Part shown: positions 1 to 6,002 of the stretch, piece by piece
Layout: every line of letters begins with the position of its first letter
Numbering within the stretch: the first letter of the stretch is position 1
Origin: an uncultured Beijerinckiaceae bacterium
GTDB lineage: Bacteria; Pseudomonadota; Alphaproteobacteria; Rhizobiales; Beijerinckiaceae
Reading direction: 5' to 3'
Assembly: GCA_937863205.1 (NCBI GenBank)
Contig: CALMGA010000213.1
Location: 41,421 to 58,783, forward strand
Length of the DNA: 17,363 nt
The notes under the pieces: generated by a model
Database searches by the model: none
Told to the model about the DNA's origin: nothing
The model's input: the letters and a program-made list of their open reading frames with translations, nothing else
Made by a program: the position numbers and the translations under genes

Positions 1-33
1 CACCGGCCAAGACACCGGCCAAGACACCGGCCA
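1..33. repeat. 12-bp tandem repeat, about 2.75 copies
   Basis: The unit CACCGGCCAAGA is repeated perfectly at 1-12 and 13-24 and continues as CACCGGCCA at 25-33. As 12 is a multiple of three, it keeps the frame of the partial gene and encodes PAKT units. The array may extend left beyond the window. Confidence 0.75.
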
Positions 34-80
34 CGCCGGCCGCGCCGATCCCCTTGCTCCCGGTGGGAGGAAGCGGCTAA
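3..80 (+). CDS. C-terminal tail of an unidentified protein (partial, runs off the left edge)
   Basis: One plus-strand frame is open from the left edge to a TAA at 78-80. It gives about 25 residues, with two PAKT repeats followed by a Pro/Ala-rich stretch and a GGSG end. Low-complexity Lys/Pro/Ala tails are common at protein C-termini, and the frame stops 13 bases before the tRNA, which fits a real gene end. The frame one base earlier is also open and runs on into the tRNA, so the frame choice is not certain. In many Hyphomicrobiales the gene before tRNA-Trp is an rRNA methyltransferase (rlmB), but nothing in these few residues identifies it. Function unknown. Confidence 0.3.
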   Translation, partial: PAKTPAKTPATPAAPIPLLPVGGSG

Positions 81-93
81 AGAGGGCGGATGT

Positions 94-171
94 AGGAGTG
101 TAGCTCAATTTGGTTAGAGCACCGGTCTCCAAAACCGGGGGTTGGGGGTTCGAGTCCCTCCTCTCCTGCCA
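94..171 (+). tRNA. trnW: tRNA-Trp, anticodon CCA
   Basis: A full cloverleaf can be drawn. The acceptor strand 94-100 faces 161-167. The anticodon stem CCGGT (122-126) pairs with ACCGG (134-138) around a 7-base loop with anticodon CCA at 129-131. The T stem GGGGG (144-148) pairs with CCCTC (156-160) around loop TTCGAGT. The discriminator is G168 and the CCA end is encoded at 169-171. The anticodon arm and most of the body match bacterial tRNA-Trp. Acceptor pair 6-67 (T99 against T162) is a T-T mismatch. The acceptor 3' strand is also the first copy of a 15-bp tandem repeat. Confidence 0.95.
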
Positions 172-206
172 ACGAGTCTCCTGCCAACGAGTCTCCTGCC
201 AACGAG
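162..206 (+). repeat. Three perfect 15-bp tandem copies that start inside the tRNA-Trp 3' end
   Basis: TCTCCTGCCAACGAG occurs at 162-176, 177-191 and 192-206 without a mismatch. The first copy contains most of the acceptor 3' strand, the discriminator and the CCA of tRNA-Trp; the next two repeat that terminus outside the gene. This looks like slippage duplication, or stacked remnants of an attachment-type site. Confidence 0.95.
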
Positions 207-491
207 GCCCTTGCCGCCGGCGAGCCTTCAGCGTGCAGCTCGCAAGTACTCGCTGATCGACCCTTCTGCATTGTCATCGGCCTTGAACGATAGATTGTCG
301 CGCGGCTTGATCGCCACCGCGGTTATCCCCACGTCCTAGTCAACATGGCTTGAGGCCTCGAGCGGCGACCTATTCTTGTGGACGACGCGAAGGCGAGCGA
401 TCCCGAGACCGCTTTGGGACATCGCCAGTTGATCGCGAGCAGGCCGGGACAAAGCAACGGGCTCGAAGATCCAGCAGAAAAGGCATTCATC
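207..491. other. Intergenic stretch without a convincing gene
   Basis: Between the tandem repeat and the small secreted-protein gene I see no reading frame with a plausible start, ribosome site and protein character. The frame of the downstream gene is open upstream to a GTG at 378, but that extension is hydrophilic and would bury the signal peptide, so I leave it out. I could not pick a clear sigma70 promoter here. Confidence 0.4.
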
Positions 492-803
492 ATGATTTTC
501 AGAAAGCAGTCGCTCGCGTTGCTGTCGCTCGCGCTAATGGCGTCGCCTGCGACAGCGTGGGCTTTCGGAGGCGGCGCCGGCTGCTCCGACCTGCCCGAGT
601 ACTACCGGGCGGTCGGCGCCCTCCAGGGAATGACGGGTGCCTGCGACATGTCGGTCGAGCAGGCGCAGCGCATCGTTGCGCAGCAAGGCCCGCAACCCGC
701 AGGCGGGACGTTCGCCGGCGCCGCAGTGTCGAACGTCGACCCGGCCGGCCCGGTGCCGCACGCGCGCCACCGCCGTCATCGGGTGCGACCGCTTCAGCCG
801 TGA
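492..803 (+). CDS. Small exported protein of unknown function (103 aa)
   Basis: The ATG at 492 is preceded by an AAAAGG-type ribosome site about 8 bases upstream. The N-terminus is a typical signal peptide: basic residues, a hydrophobic Leu/Ala core and a likely cut after AWA at about residue 24. The mature part is about 80 residues with two cysteines (in GCSD and ACDM), which could form a disulfide in the periplasm, and ends in an Arg/His-rich tail. No domain is recognised. It is the only plus-strand gene between the tRNA and the convergent DUF2161 gene and is probably transcribed alone. The His/Arg tail resembles several small rhizobial envelope proteins, but this is only a compositional likeness. 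Confidence 0.55.
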   Translation: MIFRKQSLALLSLALMASPATAWAFGGGAGCSDLPEYYRAVGALQGMTGACDMSVEQAQRIVAQQGPQPAGGTFAGAAVSNVDPAGPVPHARHRRHRVRPLQP

Positions 804-864
804 GGCAAAGGGATGAGCTGCGCTCCACGCAGGCCGCCCTGCACCTGCCCTGCAACATCCGCAT

Positions 865-885
865 GGGTGACTTAAGCGTTCACCC
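865..885. terminator. Weak bidirectional hairpin between convergent genes
   Basis: GGGTGA (865-870) and TCACCC (880-885) form a 6-bp stem with a 9-base loop in the 83-bp gap between the convergent genes ending at 803 and 887. There is no strong T run on either side, so a terminator role is only suggested by position. Confidence 0.25.
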
Positions 886-886
886 T

Positions 887-1633
887 TCAGCCGCCCTCGG
901 CGTCGTTCACATCGGACGCGGGCTGTCGGCTCGCGTGCCGGTCAAGGCCGAGCGCAGGCCCAGGGTCTCCGGCGCCGTCGGCCGGCCATCTCGCCAGCGC
1001 CTCGTGACCCCCTTGCGTCAGGCCGTACCAGCCCCGCTCGGCGCGCCTGAACCAGCCGTAAACGTTGCGTCGCAGGATCTTGGCCGCATCGGGCGCCGAT
1101 GCCTTCAGGTCGCGCGGCCGGCCTGGCCCGCCGGCAAGCAGCGCGGCGCACAGCAAGGCCTGCTGGCGGTAGGCGGTCATCACCGGCTGGCGCGAGCCAC
1201 CACCCGTCGCGGGATCGCCCCGCCGTCGCCTGTGCTCGGCGACGAGACGGGAGCGGCGGCGCTTGTCGCGGCGGGGCATCGGCGCGTCCGGGCTGACGTG
1301 CACGCTCACGCCGCCGCCCTCGTCGACACCCAGCATGCCGAAGCCGAGCCGTCGGCAGAGCTGGCGGAAGCGGGCATCGCCTTCCCGGCCGCCGCCGCGC
1401 TTCGACGTCCGTGCCGCGAGCCAAACCTCGTCGCCGATGCCGGCTCGGTCGACGCCCTGCAGAACCAGTTCGAGGTTGAAGCGCAGCTTGAGTTCGCAGA
1501 TGACGATCAGCGGTGGGTCGTCGCCGCGCAGGGCGACGAGATCGCAGCCCTCGACCTCGCCCTTCACCGTGAAGCCGAGCCCTTCGAGAAAGAGCTTCAC
1601 CGGCTGGTACAGCGCGGATTCCAGACCTGACAC
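887..1633 (-). CDS. DUF2161 protein, PD-(D/E)XK nuclease-like with C-terminal winged-helix-like part
   Basis: The 248-residue product matches the DUF2161/COG5482 pattern that I recognise from alphaproteobacteria. The N-terminal half holds a PD-(D/E)XK-type core: D31 in GCDLV, then E47 and K49 in CELKL, after a start of the type LYQPVKLFLEGLGF. A basic middle (residues about 140-170, RRDKRRRSRL and RRRRGDP) is followed by a region resembling a helix-turn-helix (PRDLK...AAKILRRNVYGWF...RGWYGLTQGG). The family is annotated as a putative phosphodiesterase or nuclease; its substrate is not known. It starts 21 bp after the stop of the upstream lytic transglycosylase on the same strand, so the two are probably co-transcribed. 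Confidence 0.85.
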   Translation of the reverse strand: MSGLESALYQPVKLFLEGLGFTVKGEVEGCDLVALRGDDPPLIVICELKLRFNLELVLQGVDRAGIGDEVWLAARTSKRGGGREGDARFRQLCRRLGFGMLGVDEGGGVSVHVSPDAPMPRRDKRRRSRLVAEHRRRRGDPATGGGSRQPVMTAYRQQALLCAALLAGGPGRPRDLKASAPDAAKILRRNVYGWFRRAERGWYGLTQGGHEALARWPADGAGDPGPALGLDRHASRQPASDVNDAEGG

Positions 1634-1654
1634 CCGCTGGTGGATCCGCGAGAA

Positions 1655-2431
1655 CTAACGCGACGCCGTGCGCCGCCATTTGGCTTCGAGACCGGCGTTG
1701 ATCCGGCGCACGCGTGCGCCGAACGCCGCCCAGAACGCTTCGCCCGTCTTGGGCCGTCCTCCGGCCATCAGGTTCTCGGCCGGTGAACTCGCGAAGTCGG
1801 GGCGCCGGAGCGGCATCGCACCGTAGGGCTTCAGGCTGACAACGGCGACGAGGTCCGCCGGCACAATGGTGGCGGCGAGCGGCGAGCCGATGCTGGCGAG
1901 GTGAAGGCGTGCCCGCTGGCAGTAGGTGACGGACAGCGGCGACATCGTTTCGCTGCCGTGGCCGGCGCGGTACTTCATCAGCGTGCGGCAAACGTTGCCC
2001 TTGGCGAGCCGCCACGCCGCTCCGAGATAGGCGGCGCCGTAGTGGATGTTGGTCGCGGGATCCGCCAGCTCGGCCGCGCTGCCGCGGAAGCCCATGCCGG
2101 CGGCGGTGGTCGGGCGAACCTGCATCAGCCCGATCTCGCCGACATCGCCGATGCGATCGGGCCGATAGTCGCTCTCGATCTTGATCACGGCATCGACCAG
2201 ACTGAAGGGCAGGCCGGCGTCCTTGGCTTCGCGTTGCGCGATCAGCTGAAAGGCGAGCTTGTCCGCCGCCGGGTCGGAAGGCGGCAGGGGATTGGCACGC
2301 GGCACCGGGTTGAGAGACGGCGCGGAAACGGCGGCGTGGCTCTGCGCGTCGCCAACAGGCTCGGCGCCGGCGCCCGTTGCCAAGAGTGCCGCCAGCGGTG
2401 CGACGACGACGAATGTGCAAACGGAGCGCAA
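1655..2431 (-). CDS. Lytic transglycosylase, SLT domain, exported
   Basis: The product has the SLT (GH23-type) signature: catalytic Glu in IKIESDYRPD (E86 from the chosen start), followed by GEIGLMQVRP. These enzymes cut the MurNAc-GlcNAc bond of peptidoglycan in the periplasm. I chose a TTG start at 2431. It has GAGGG 7 bases upstream and opens directly with a signal peptide (MRSVCTF..., cut near AGA at residue 23). The frame is open to an ATG at 2500, which would give 281 residues with a long charged N-terminal extension; that start cannot be excluded. The usual YNAG-like segment reads MKYRAGHGSE. The DUF2161 gene follows 21 bp downstream. The assignment is firm at family level; physiological role unknown. 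Confidence 0.88.
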   Translation of the reverse strand: MRSVCTFVVVAPLAALLATGAGAEPVGDAQSHAAVSAPSLNPVPRANPLPPSDPAADKLAFQLIAQREAKDAGLPFSLVDAVIKIESDYRPDRIGDVGEIGLMQVRPTTAAGMGFRGSAAELADPATNIHYGAAYLGAAWRLAKGNVCRTLMKYRAGHGSETMSPLSVTYCQRARLHLASIGSPLAATIVPADLVAVVSLKPYGAMPLRRPDFASSPAENLMAGGRPKTGEAFWAAFGARVRRINAGLEAKWRRTASR

Positions 2432-2589
2432 ACCATAACCCTCGCGACGACGAAGCTTTGCCGAGACAAGCTTAACATCTGCTTGCGAACGCAACACCAT
2501 GCACCCGCATTAGACCTCCGGACGGTGGTTGCCGTCGATGCTTGCCGCACGCGCGTCTGATCCGCGCCCGCGGTTGAAAGGGCGAGACC

Positions 2590-2802
2590 TTGTTCAAAGT
2601 CCTGATCCTGATCTGCGCCAGCACCGTCGAGCATGCGGCCTGCACGCCCGCGACGGCCATCGACATCGTCAGGGGGCCGCCGGCGCGATCCCTGTCGCAG
2701 TGCGTGCATGAAAGCCAGACGACGATCGCCATGACATCGATCAAGCCCGAGATCGGAAAGCAATACATGAAGGTCGTGTGCGCCGGCGACCAGCCCTCCT
2801 GA
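2590..2802 (+). CDS. Small exported conserved hypothetical protein (70 aa)
   Basis: A TTG start at 2590 follows the purine-rich AAGGGCGAGA. The product begins MFKVLILICAS, a short signal peptide or membrane anchor, and carries further cysteines in AACTP, LSQCV and KVVCAG. The layout (MFKVLILxC..., then DIVRGP, then C near the middle, ending YxKxVCA) resembles a family of about 75-residue proteins that is very common in Hyphomicrobiales and has no known function. This resemblance is from memory and was not searched. It is divergent from the lytic transglycosylase, with about 160 bp between the chosen starts. Even cysteine number suggests a periplasmic, disulfide-bonded product. Confidence 0.65.
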   Translation: MFKVLILICASTVEHAACTPATAIDIVRGPPARSLSQCVHESQTTIAMTSIKPEIGKQYMKVVCAGDQPS

Positions 2803-3006
2803 GCCACGAGCCGGCATGGATCGTCCGGGCAGGCCAGCCTGATTCGACTGAGACGATGTCAGGGCCGTTTCCCGCCTCCGCCGGACGGAGCAGAGTCGTA
2901 CGACCAGAAGCGCCCGACGGACAATGATCCATTGCGCCCGTCCTCCGTTGCGCCGGTTCCGACGCAGCCCCGGCGACCTCGCCCGGCTACCTCGAAAGGG
3001 TTCACC

Positions 3007-3483
3007 ATGCCTCGCTCCGATGCCGCAGTGCTGACACTCGTGCTGGCGCTTCCACTCGCGACGGTCGCGCGAGCGGATGACGGCGGCACGAGGGCGGAGG
3101 CCGAGCGCTCGCTGCAGTCCTATCTCGCCATGTGGTCGAGCGATGCACGGGTCACGGCCGCCACTGTGGAGCGTTTCTACGCGCCCCAGGTCGTGTACTA
3201 CGGCAAGAGCTTCTCGCGGGCGAAGGTGCTTGCCGACAAGCAGGCGTTCATCCGCTCCTACCCGGTCCGCGACTACCGGGAAGTGCCCGGCACCTTCGCC
3301 GGGAGCTGCAACGACGACCGCAGCCGCTGCCACGTCAGCGCCGAAGTGGCGTGGCGGCGTGTCGACCGGCACGGAGTCGCGTCGACCGGTCGGGCCCGGC
3401 TCGGGTTCGACTTCATCCCGATCGACGGTGGCCGCAAGATCGCCAGGGAAAGCGCCCGCCTGCTCGGCGTTGACCGCGGCTGA
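3007..3483 (+). CDS. Exported NTF2/SnoaL-like protein of unknown function
   Basis: The ATG at 3007 has GAAAGGG 6 bases upstream and opens with a signal peptide (MPRSDAAVLTLVLALPL..., cut after ARA near residue 23). The frame is open further upstream to 2932, but that part is Pro/Arg-rich and would precede the signal peptide. The mature 135 residues contain a helix with SYLAMWSSD, then FYAPQVVYYGKSFS and LADKQAFIRSYPVRDYR, a pair of cysteines in SCNDDRSRC, and two beta-strand-like runs (VSAEVAWRRV, GRARLGFDFI). This helix-then-sheet pattern fits the NTF2/SnoaL cone fold found in many rhizobial periplasmic proteins. No catalytic residues are evident. It ends 17 bp before a block of palindromic repeats. 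Confidence 0.75.
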   Translation: MPRSDAAVLTLVLALPLATVARADDGGTRAEAERSLQSYLAMWSSDARVTAATVERFYAPQVVYYGKSFSRAKVLADKQAFIRSYPVRDYREVPGTFAGSCNDDRSRCHVSAEVAWRRVDRHGVASTGRARLGFDFIPIDGGRKIARESARLLGVDRG

Positions 3484-3499
3484 CGACGCTCCGCCTGGC

Positions 3500-3527
3500 G
3501 CATCGGACCCTAAACCGGGTCCGATGC
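3500..3527. terminator. 11-bp perfect hairpin between convergent genes
   Basis: GCATCGGACCC (3500-3510) pairs perfectly with GGGTCCGATGC (3517-3527) around a 6-base loop TAAACC, and is followed by TTTAACC. It lies 17 bp after the stop of the NTF2-like gene, where a rho-independent terminator would be. Its outer bases GCATCGGA/TCCGATGC are the same as those of the next palindrome, so it is probably a member of the same dispersed repeat family reused as a terminator. Confidence 0.6.
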
Positions 3528-3543
3528 TTTAACCTATTGTGCC

Positions 3544-3589
3544 GCATCGGATCAGTCCGAAAACCGCTGCGCACTTTTCGGTCCGATGC
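3544..3589. repeat. Rhizobial-type palindromic dispersed repeat
   Basis: Outer arms GCATCGGA (3544-3551) and TCCGATGC (3582-3589) enclose a second stem, CCGAAAA (3557-3563) with TTTTCGG (3575-3581). The arrangement GCATCGGA...CCGAAAACCG...CACTTTTCGG.CCGATGC is one I recognise as a very common intergenic palindrome in Hyphomicrobiales genomes. It probably forms a hairpin in RNA from either strand. Confidence 0.8.
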
Positions 3590-3595
3590 TCTAGG

Positions 3596-3691
3596 CAGGT
3601 TCACGTTGACAGGCCAACGCTTCGCCCGCTGAGCCTTTTGCTATGCCGCATGTTTTGCCGCAAAACCACGGGGCACTTTCGTGAAACCTGC
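3596..3691. repeat. Larger composite inverted repeat with inner hairpins
   Basis: GCAGGTTCACG (3596-3605 plus neighbour) faces CGTGAAACCTGC (3680-3691), an 11-12 bp arm pair with one bulged base. Inside are CGTTG (3604-3608) with CAACG (3615-3619) and GTTTTG (3652-3657) with CAAAAC (3661-3666). The right arm touches the stop codon of the hydroxylase gene. It looks like two palindromic units, one inserted in the other. Confidence 0.6.
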
Positions 3692-4927
3692 TTAGGGCCG
3701 GCTCGGCAGCCCGGCCACCACCGGACCGGGCGGCAGGATGCCTTCGCGCAGCACCGCCCGCCGCAGCGGCCCGATGAAGCGCAACGCCATCGCCCCGACG
3801 CCTCTCGCCACGTCCACGGGCGCGAAGTCCATCATCAGTGATCGGCTCAGCACGTCGACGCCGTTGGTGCGCAGCGCGATATCGCGACGCCGCGCCCGTT
3901 CATAGGGCTGCAGCCGGCTCAAGGCGCCGAGGTCGCCGGCCTTCGACCCCGCCGTGGCTGGCTCCAGCGTGGCCGGTCCCAGCGTGGCGACAAGCTGCGC
4001 GATGTCGCGCAGGCTGAGGTTGAGCCCCTGCGCGGCGAGCGGTGGAAAGGCGTGGGCCGCTTCCCCGACGAGGGCGATACGCGGAGCCACGAGCCGGCTG
4101 ACCCGCAGCCCGCCCATCGGGAAGGTGCCGCGTGCCGCCTCGAAGGTGATGTCGCCGACGCGCGAGCGGGTCTGCGCCTTCAGCTCGGCGGCGAGCGCGG
4201 CGTCGTCGAGCCCGCGGCGGCGGTCGGCCTCGGCCGTCGACATCAGCCAGACCAGCGAGGAGCGATGGGGATGGGCGGCCGTGCCGCGCAGCGGAACCAG
4301 CGTGCAGGGGCCGCCGCGGGTATGGAATTCCGTGGAGAAGCCATCGTGTGGCCGGGAATGTGAGATCAGGGCGGTGATCGCGGCCTGCGGATAGGTCCAG
4401 GAGCGCGCCGCGATGCCGGCGGCGCTGCGCGAGGGCGAACGGCGTCCGTCGGCGGCGATCAGCAACGCCGCGCTGATGCATCCGTCATCGCCGTCCCACA
4501 CGCGGACGTCCTCCTGCCCGATCTCGATGCGATCGAGGTGGGCGCCGGTCAGCCGCACGCTTGGCAAAGAGGCGGCTTCGGCGGCGAGGCCGGCGACGAG
4601 GCGATCGTTCTCGACATTGGTGCCCAGCGCGTCGAGCTTGATGTCGCCGGCATCAAGGGTGAGGGGCGGCACCGGCCAGCGCGTCCCCGTGTCGTCGATG
4701 ATGCGGATGGCGCGGATCGGCTGCGCCTTGTCGGCGAAACGGTCCCACACGCCGAGCGACTTGAGGTAGCGCAGCGATCCCTCGAACAGCGCCACGGTCC
4801 GTCCGTTGGCCGTGCAATCGGAATGGCCGGCGCAGACGACGCTGTAGCCGGCCCGCGCCAGGGCGATCGTCGCCGCCAGGCCGGTTGCTCCGGCTCCGGA
4901 CACGACCACGTCCGCTCGCTCGATCAT
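3692..4927 (-). CDS. UbiH/UbiF-type FAD-dependent hydroxylase
   Basis: The 411-residue product is a class A flavoprotein monooxygenase. It has the N-terminal FAD dinucleotide fold GAGATG (residues 11-16, after DVVVS), the middle segment AADGRRS, and the second FAD motif written VGEAAHAFPPLAAQGLN, where the usual Asp is Glu. The family hydroxylates the ring of ubiquinone precursors at the inner face of the membrane; which position this one modifies cannot be told. I chose the ATG at 4927 (GGGAG 8 bases upstream); an ATG five codons earlier at 4942 is possible. The frame stays open far upstream across the hydrolase gene, but that part is a shadow. It lies 71 bp downstream of the alpha/beta hydrolase on the same strand. 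Confidence 0.87.
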   Translation of the reverse strand: MIERADVVVSGAGATGLAATIALARAGYSVVCAGHSDCTANGRTVALFEGSLRYLKSLGVWDRFADKAQPIRAIRIIDDTGTRWPVPPLTLDAGDIKLDALGTNVENDRLVAGLAAEAASLPSVRLTGAHLDRIEIGQEDVRVWDGDDGCISAALLIAADGRRSPSRSAAGIAARSWTYPQAAITALISHSRPHDGFSTEFHTRGGPCTLVPLRGTAAHPHRSSLVWLMSTAEADRRRGLDDAALAAELKAQTRSRVGDITFEAARGTFPMGGLRVSRLVAPRIALVGEAAHAFPPLAAQGLNLSLRDIAQLVATLGPATLEPATAGSKAGDLGALSRLQPYERARRRDIALRTNGVDVLSRSLMMDFAPVDVARGVGAMALRFIGPLRRAVLREGILPPGPVVAGLPSRP

Positions 4928-4998
4928 CTCGCCGGCTCCCATCCTACGTGAACCTGAGATCGCCCCAGCTCGGGCCATCGGCAAGGCCGCGAAAGGTC

Positions 4999-5886
4999 TC
5001 AGGCGTCGGCGCGCGCGAGAAACCGGTCGAGGCGAGCGATGGTCGGATCGTCGGCCAGCAGCGGAGCGTGGCCCTGGCCCGGCACCACCAGCGCCTCGCA
5101 GCCGGGCCAGCGCCCGGCCATGGCCTCGAGCGTCGCGGGCGACAGCAGGTCGGAGTTCTCGGCGCGGATGGCGAGCAGCGGCAGACCGCGCAACGCGTCG
5201 AATTGCTCCCACGCGTCGGGCAAAGGCTTCGAGAGATCCAGCGCATCGAGCGTGCGGGCGATGGCGGGGTCGTAGCGCAGGCGGAGGTCGAGGGGATCGG
5301 CGCCGAAGGTGGTTTCGGCGAAGATCCGCCATTCGTCCGCTGACAGGCCGCTGAAGCCGAGCGCCGGCCCGAGCCGCAGCATCGCGACCGCCTCGGCGAT
5401 GCTGCGCGGCGCCGGTCCGGCGACGCCGACATAGTCCCGGATGCGCCGCAATCCGTCCGCTTCGAGCACCGGGCCGATGTCGTTGAGGATCACCGAGCGC
5501 ATCAGTTGCCGCTCGGCCGATGCGAGCGACATGATGAGGAGACCGCCGCGCGACGTGCCCAGCCAATGTACTGGCCCCGAGACGTGTCCGCGCAGCCAGC
5601 CGAGGACGTCCCGTGCTTCGCTGGCAAGATTGTAATGGTGCCAGTCCGGATCGTGGTCGGACAGGCCGCGACCGCGGGAGTCGAAGGCGTAGACGGTGCG
5701 CGGCGTGACGCTGTGCCCGGCCAGGGCGCGCGCGAGGACGGCGAAGTCGGCGGCGCTCCGCGTCAGGCCGGGGAGGCAGACGAGCGGCGGCCGGCCCCCG
5801 TCGCCCCCCGGTGGACGATGGACGCGCAGGTGGAGGCGAAGGCCGTCGGCGGCGGTGTGGAACAGCGAGATGGCATCGGCCGGCAC
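4999..5886 (-). CDS. Alpha/beta hydrolase
   Basis: The 295-residue product has the alpha/beta hydrolase layout: oxyanion-side LPGLTRSAADF (residues about 38-48), AFDSRGRGLSD (67-77), the nucleophile elbow GTSRGG with Ser112, and the catalytic His in GQGHAPLL (His273). The acid is probably in the segment AIRAENSDLLSP. There is no signal peptide, so it is cytosolic. The start is a GTG at 5886 with GAGGG 7 bases upstream; an ATG between them belongs to another frame. It leads a probable two-gene unit with the UbiH-type hydroxylase. Substrate unknown: esterase, lactonase and C-C hydrolase activities all occur in this fold. Confidence 0.9.
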   Translation of the reverse strand: MPADAISLFHTAADGLRLHLRVHRPPGGDGGRPPLVCLPGLTRSAADFAVLARALAGHSVTPRTVYAFDSRGRGLSDHDPDWHHYNLASEARDVLGWLRGHVSGPVHWLGTSRGGLLIMSLASAERQLMRSVILNDIGPVLEADGLRRIRDYVGVAGPAPRSIAEAVAMLRLGPALGFSGLSADEWRIFAETTFGADPLDLRLRYDPAIARTLDALDLSKPLPDAWEQFDALRGLPLLAIRAENSDLLSPATLEAMAGRWPGCEALVVPGQGHAPLLADDPTIARLDRFLARADA

Positions 5887-5914
5887 GAAACATCCCTCGT
5901 CAAGACGCCCTTAA

Positions 5915-5928
5915 CCTTCGGACGAAGG
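5915..5928. promoter_or_regulatory. Palindrome in the divergent promoter region (operator candidate)
   Basis: CCTTCG (5915-5920) and CGAAGG (5923-5928) are perfect inverted repeats separated by GA. They lie in the 116-bp region between the divergent hydrolase (starts at 5886) and response regulator (starts at 6003). Position and symmetry suit a dimeric repressor site, but a 14-bp palindrome in GC-rich DNA can arise by chance. Confidence 0.25.
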
Positions 5929-6002
5929 GGGTCGGGCCGTAAATTCTCCCTTAAGCGAAAAGGTCGAGCTTGCTTCCATCGAGCGTTCGAGGGTTTTGGT
6001 TC

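Noticed and set aside
77..277. Minus-strand frame across the tRNA giving a GLEPPTPGFG-type peptide
   Set aside because: It is the antisense of tRNA-Trp plus the tandem repeats; this sort of peptide is a known false prediction opposite tRNA-Trp genes.
350..1630. Long plus-strand frame of 426 codons
   Set aside because: Arg/Ala-rich product without domain character; it crosses the small secreted-protein gene and is antisense to the well-supported DUF2161 gene.
3692..5893. 733-codon minus-strand frame that would fuse a hydrolase-region N-terminus to the UbiH-type protein
   Set aside because: The upstream half is the wrong frame of the alpha/beta hydrolase gene (Arg/Pro-rich, no motifs). The family N-terminus with its FAD motif begins at 4927.
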